From CAVXWV01 sp963695415 (GTDB taxonomy: Bacteria > Chloroflexota > Anaerolineae > Anaerolineales > UBA4823), in NCBI GenBank assembly GCA_963695415.1, contig CAVOGL010000007.1:558001-622000 (forward strand): a DNA stretch of 64,000 bases, written 5' to 3'. The stretch's first letter is position 1, and each line of letters starts with the position of its first letter. Positions 62,986 through 64,000 of this stretch are shown in pieces. The position numbers and the translations under genes are program-made. The notes beneath the pieces are model-generated. The model was given only the letters and a program-made list of their open reading frames with translations, ran no database searches and was not told the DNA's origin.

Positions 62986-64000
62986 TGACTTTATCAGATG
63001 ATACATCAAAAACGACTTTTGATTCTAACAATGAGGATGACGAGGTATTCGTTTTTCCAGCTTCGTTTGCCCAACAACGCCTTTGGTTTTTAGATCAATT
63101 CGAACCGGGCAGCCCTTATTACAATATCCCTATTGTCGTCAGGTTGAGAGGGAAATTCGATATCGCATTGTTCGAAAAAGCAATCAATGAAATCGTGTCC
63201 CGTCATGAAATATTAAGGACAACATTCGCTTCGATCGATGGAAAACCGGTTCAGGTTATCTCACCGGAATTATATATTCCAATCAAAATAATAGAAGTCT
63301 CTGGGGAAGAAGCAAAAATTCGCTACGACCATGCGATTGGTATTGCGAGAGATGAGGCCAGGCATAATTTTTCGTTATCAAAAGGACCTTTATTTACCAT
63401 AACAGTAGTCAAGCTTGATGAGCGTGACCATCTCATCAGCCTTGTTATGCACCATATCATTTCAGATGGCTGGTCGATTGGTGTTTTTATTCGTGAAATG
63501 TCTGTGTTTTATGATGCATTAATGGAAGGGCATGCACCTAACCTTGCTCCATTGAGCCTTCAATATGCGGATTATTCAGAGTGGCAGCGTGATTGGATGC
63601 AGGGAGAAGTATTGGATGCGCAACTTGAATATTGGAGAAACCAATTAGAAAATTCTCCTTCCCTACTTGAACTGCCAACAGATAGACCCAGACCAGCCGT
63701 GCAGACTAATCGTGGAGGCAATGCTTCAATTCATATCCCCCATGAATTGATGACGAAAGTCATTGAATTATCGCGAAAAGAAAACGCGACATTATTCATG
63801 ACTTTGCTGGCGGCAATGAATATATTGTTACACAAGTATTCAGGGCAAACGGATCTGTGTATCGGTACGCCAATCGCCAACCGTACCCGGGCAGAAATAG
63901 AACCTTTAATCGGGTTATTTATTAATACTCTGGTGATAAGAACTAATATTTCGCCGCAGGATACGCCCACCGATGTAATAAAGAAAGTCAAACAGGCTTC
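62986..64000 (+). CDS. NRPS, start of next gene: condensation domain (partial)
   Basis: An ATG at 62986 opens a frame of 338 codons running off the right edge. After a short acidic lead (residues 1-25) comes a condensation domain: ASFAQQRLWFLDQFEPGSPYYNI, HEILRTTF near residue 75, the active-site MHHIISDGWS near residue 155, YWRNQLENSP near residue 215 and GTPIANRTR near residue 295. This is an ordinary L-donor-accepting type, as in the genes at 33817 and 48478, so it could open a third copy of the four-module block. The preceding 38 bases have only a weak AAGG site. Confidence 0.93.

Overview
The window has two unlike halves, with no transposase, tRNA, rRNA or CRISPR array recognised between them. 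Positions 1-12300 are a housekeeping amino-acid block read on the minus strand. Positions 12393-64000 are read on the plus strand and are mostly one very large hybrid polyketide/nonribosomal peptide (PKS-NRPS) cluster that runs off the right edge. The host is probably a bacterium of the Chloroflexota, perhaps an Anaerolineae-like lineage. This is inferred from the split glycine decarboxylase (gcvPA/gcvPB), LysW carrier-protein biosynthesis joined to argG/argH, and moderate-to-low GC. No marker gene proves it.

Minus strand, read right to left. An arginine-type operon starts at a promoter at 12272-12300. It has a short Arg-rich leader ORF (12178-12261), a terminator hairpin (12122-12152), then argG, argH, lysW, lysX, lysY, lysZ, lysJ and lysK. 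LysW carries the amino acid while X, Z, Y and J activate, phosphorylate, reduce and transaminate it, and K releases the product. With argG/argH in the same operon, the likely route is glutamate to ornithine and on to arginine. lysK carries a +1 frameshift. Next comes a promoter (4206-4234), a tandem glycine riboswitch (4005-4185) with a hairpin platform, and gcvH-gcvPA-gcvPB, followed by a truncated nucleoside-kinase-like gene at the left edge.

Plus strand. A signal-peptide surface protein (12489), a CPBP-like membrane protein lacking key residues (13385), a GAF/PAS histidine kinase (14131) and an OmpR-type regulator (16550) end at a strong terminator (17260-17303). The biosynthetic cluster follows: a fatty-acyl-AMP-ligase-like protein whose ATP loop is lost (17415); ACP-KS-[dead AT]-[half DH]-ACP-C-A-PCP (19182); KS-AT-KR-ACP-C-A-PCP (25796); C-A-PCP-C-A-PCP-E (33817); C-A-PCP-C-A-PCP (41998); C-A-PCP-C-A-PCP-E (48478); C-A-PCP-C-A-PCP (56486); and the start of another C domain (62986 to the edge). 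Ten complete NRPS modules are visible. The genes from 33817 to 62947 form two copies of a four-module block (x, D-x, x, Phe). The two Phe modules carry the classical Phe pocket code. The predicted product is a long, linear-assembled peptide with a ketoreduced (statine-like) unit near its start, D-residues at peptide positions 4 and 8, and recurring Phe. No thioesterase, MbtH protein or exporter lies inside the window.

Four reading-frame breaks (lysK near 5211, KS near 26958, C domain near 42082, A domain near 51154) split otherwise intact genes. Each is a single-base indel in a conserved protein, so sequencing or assembly errors are as likely as real mutations.
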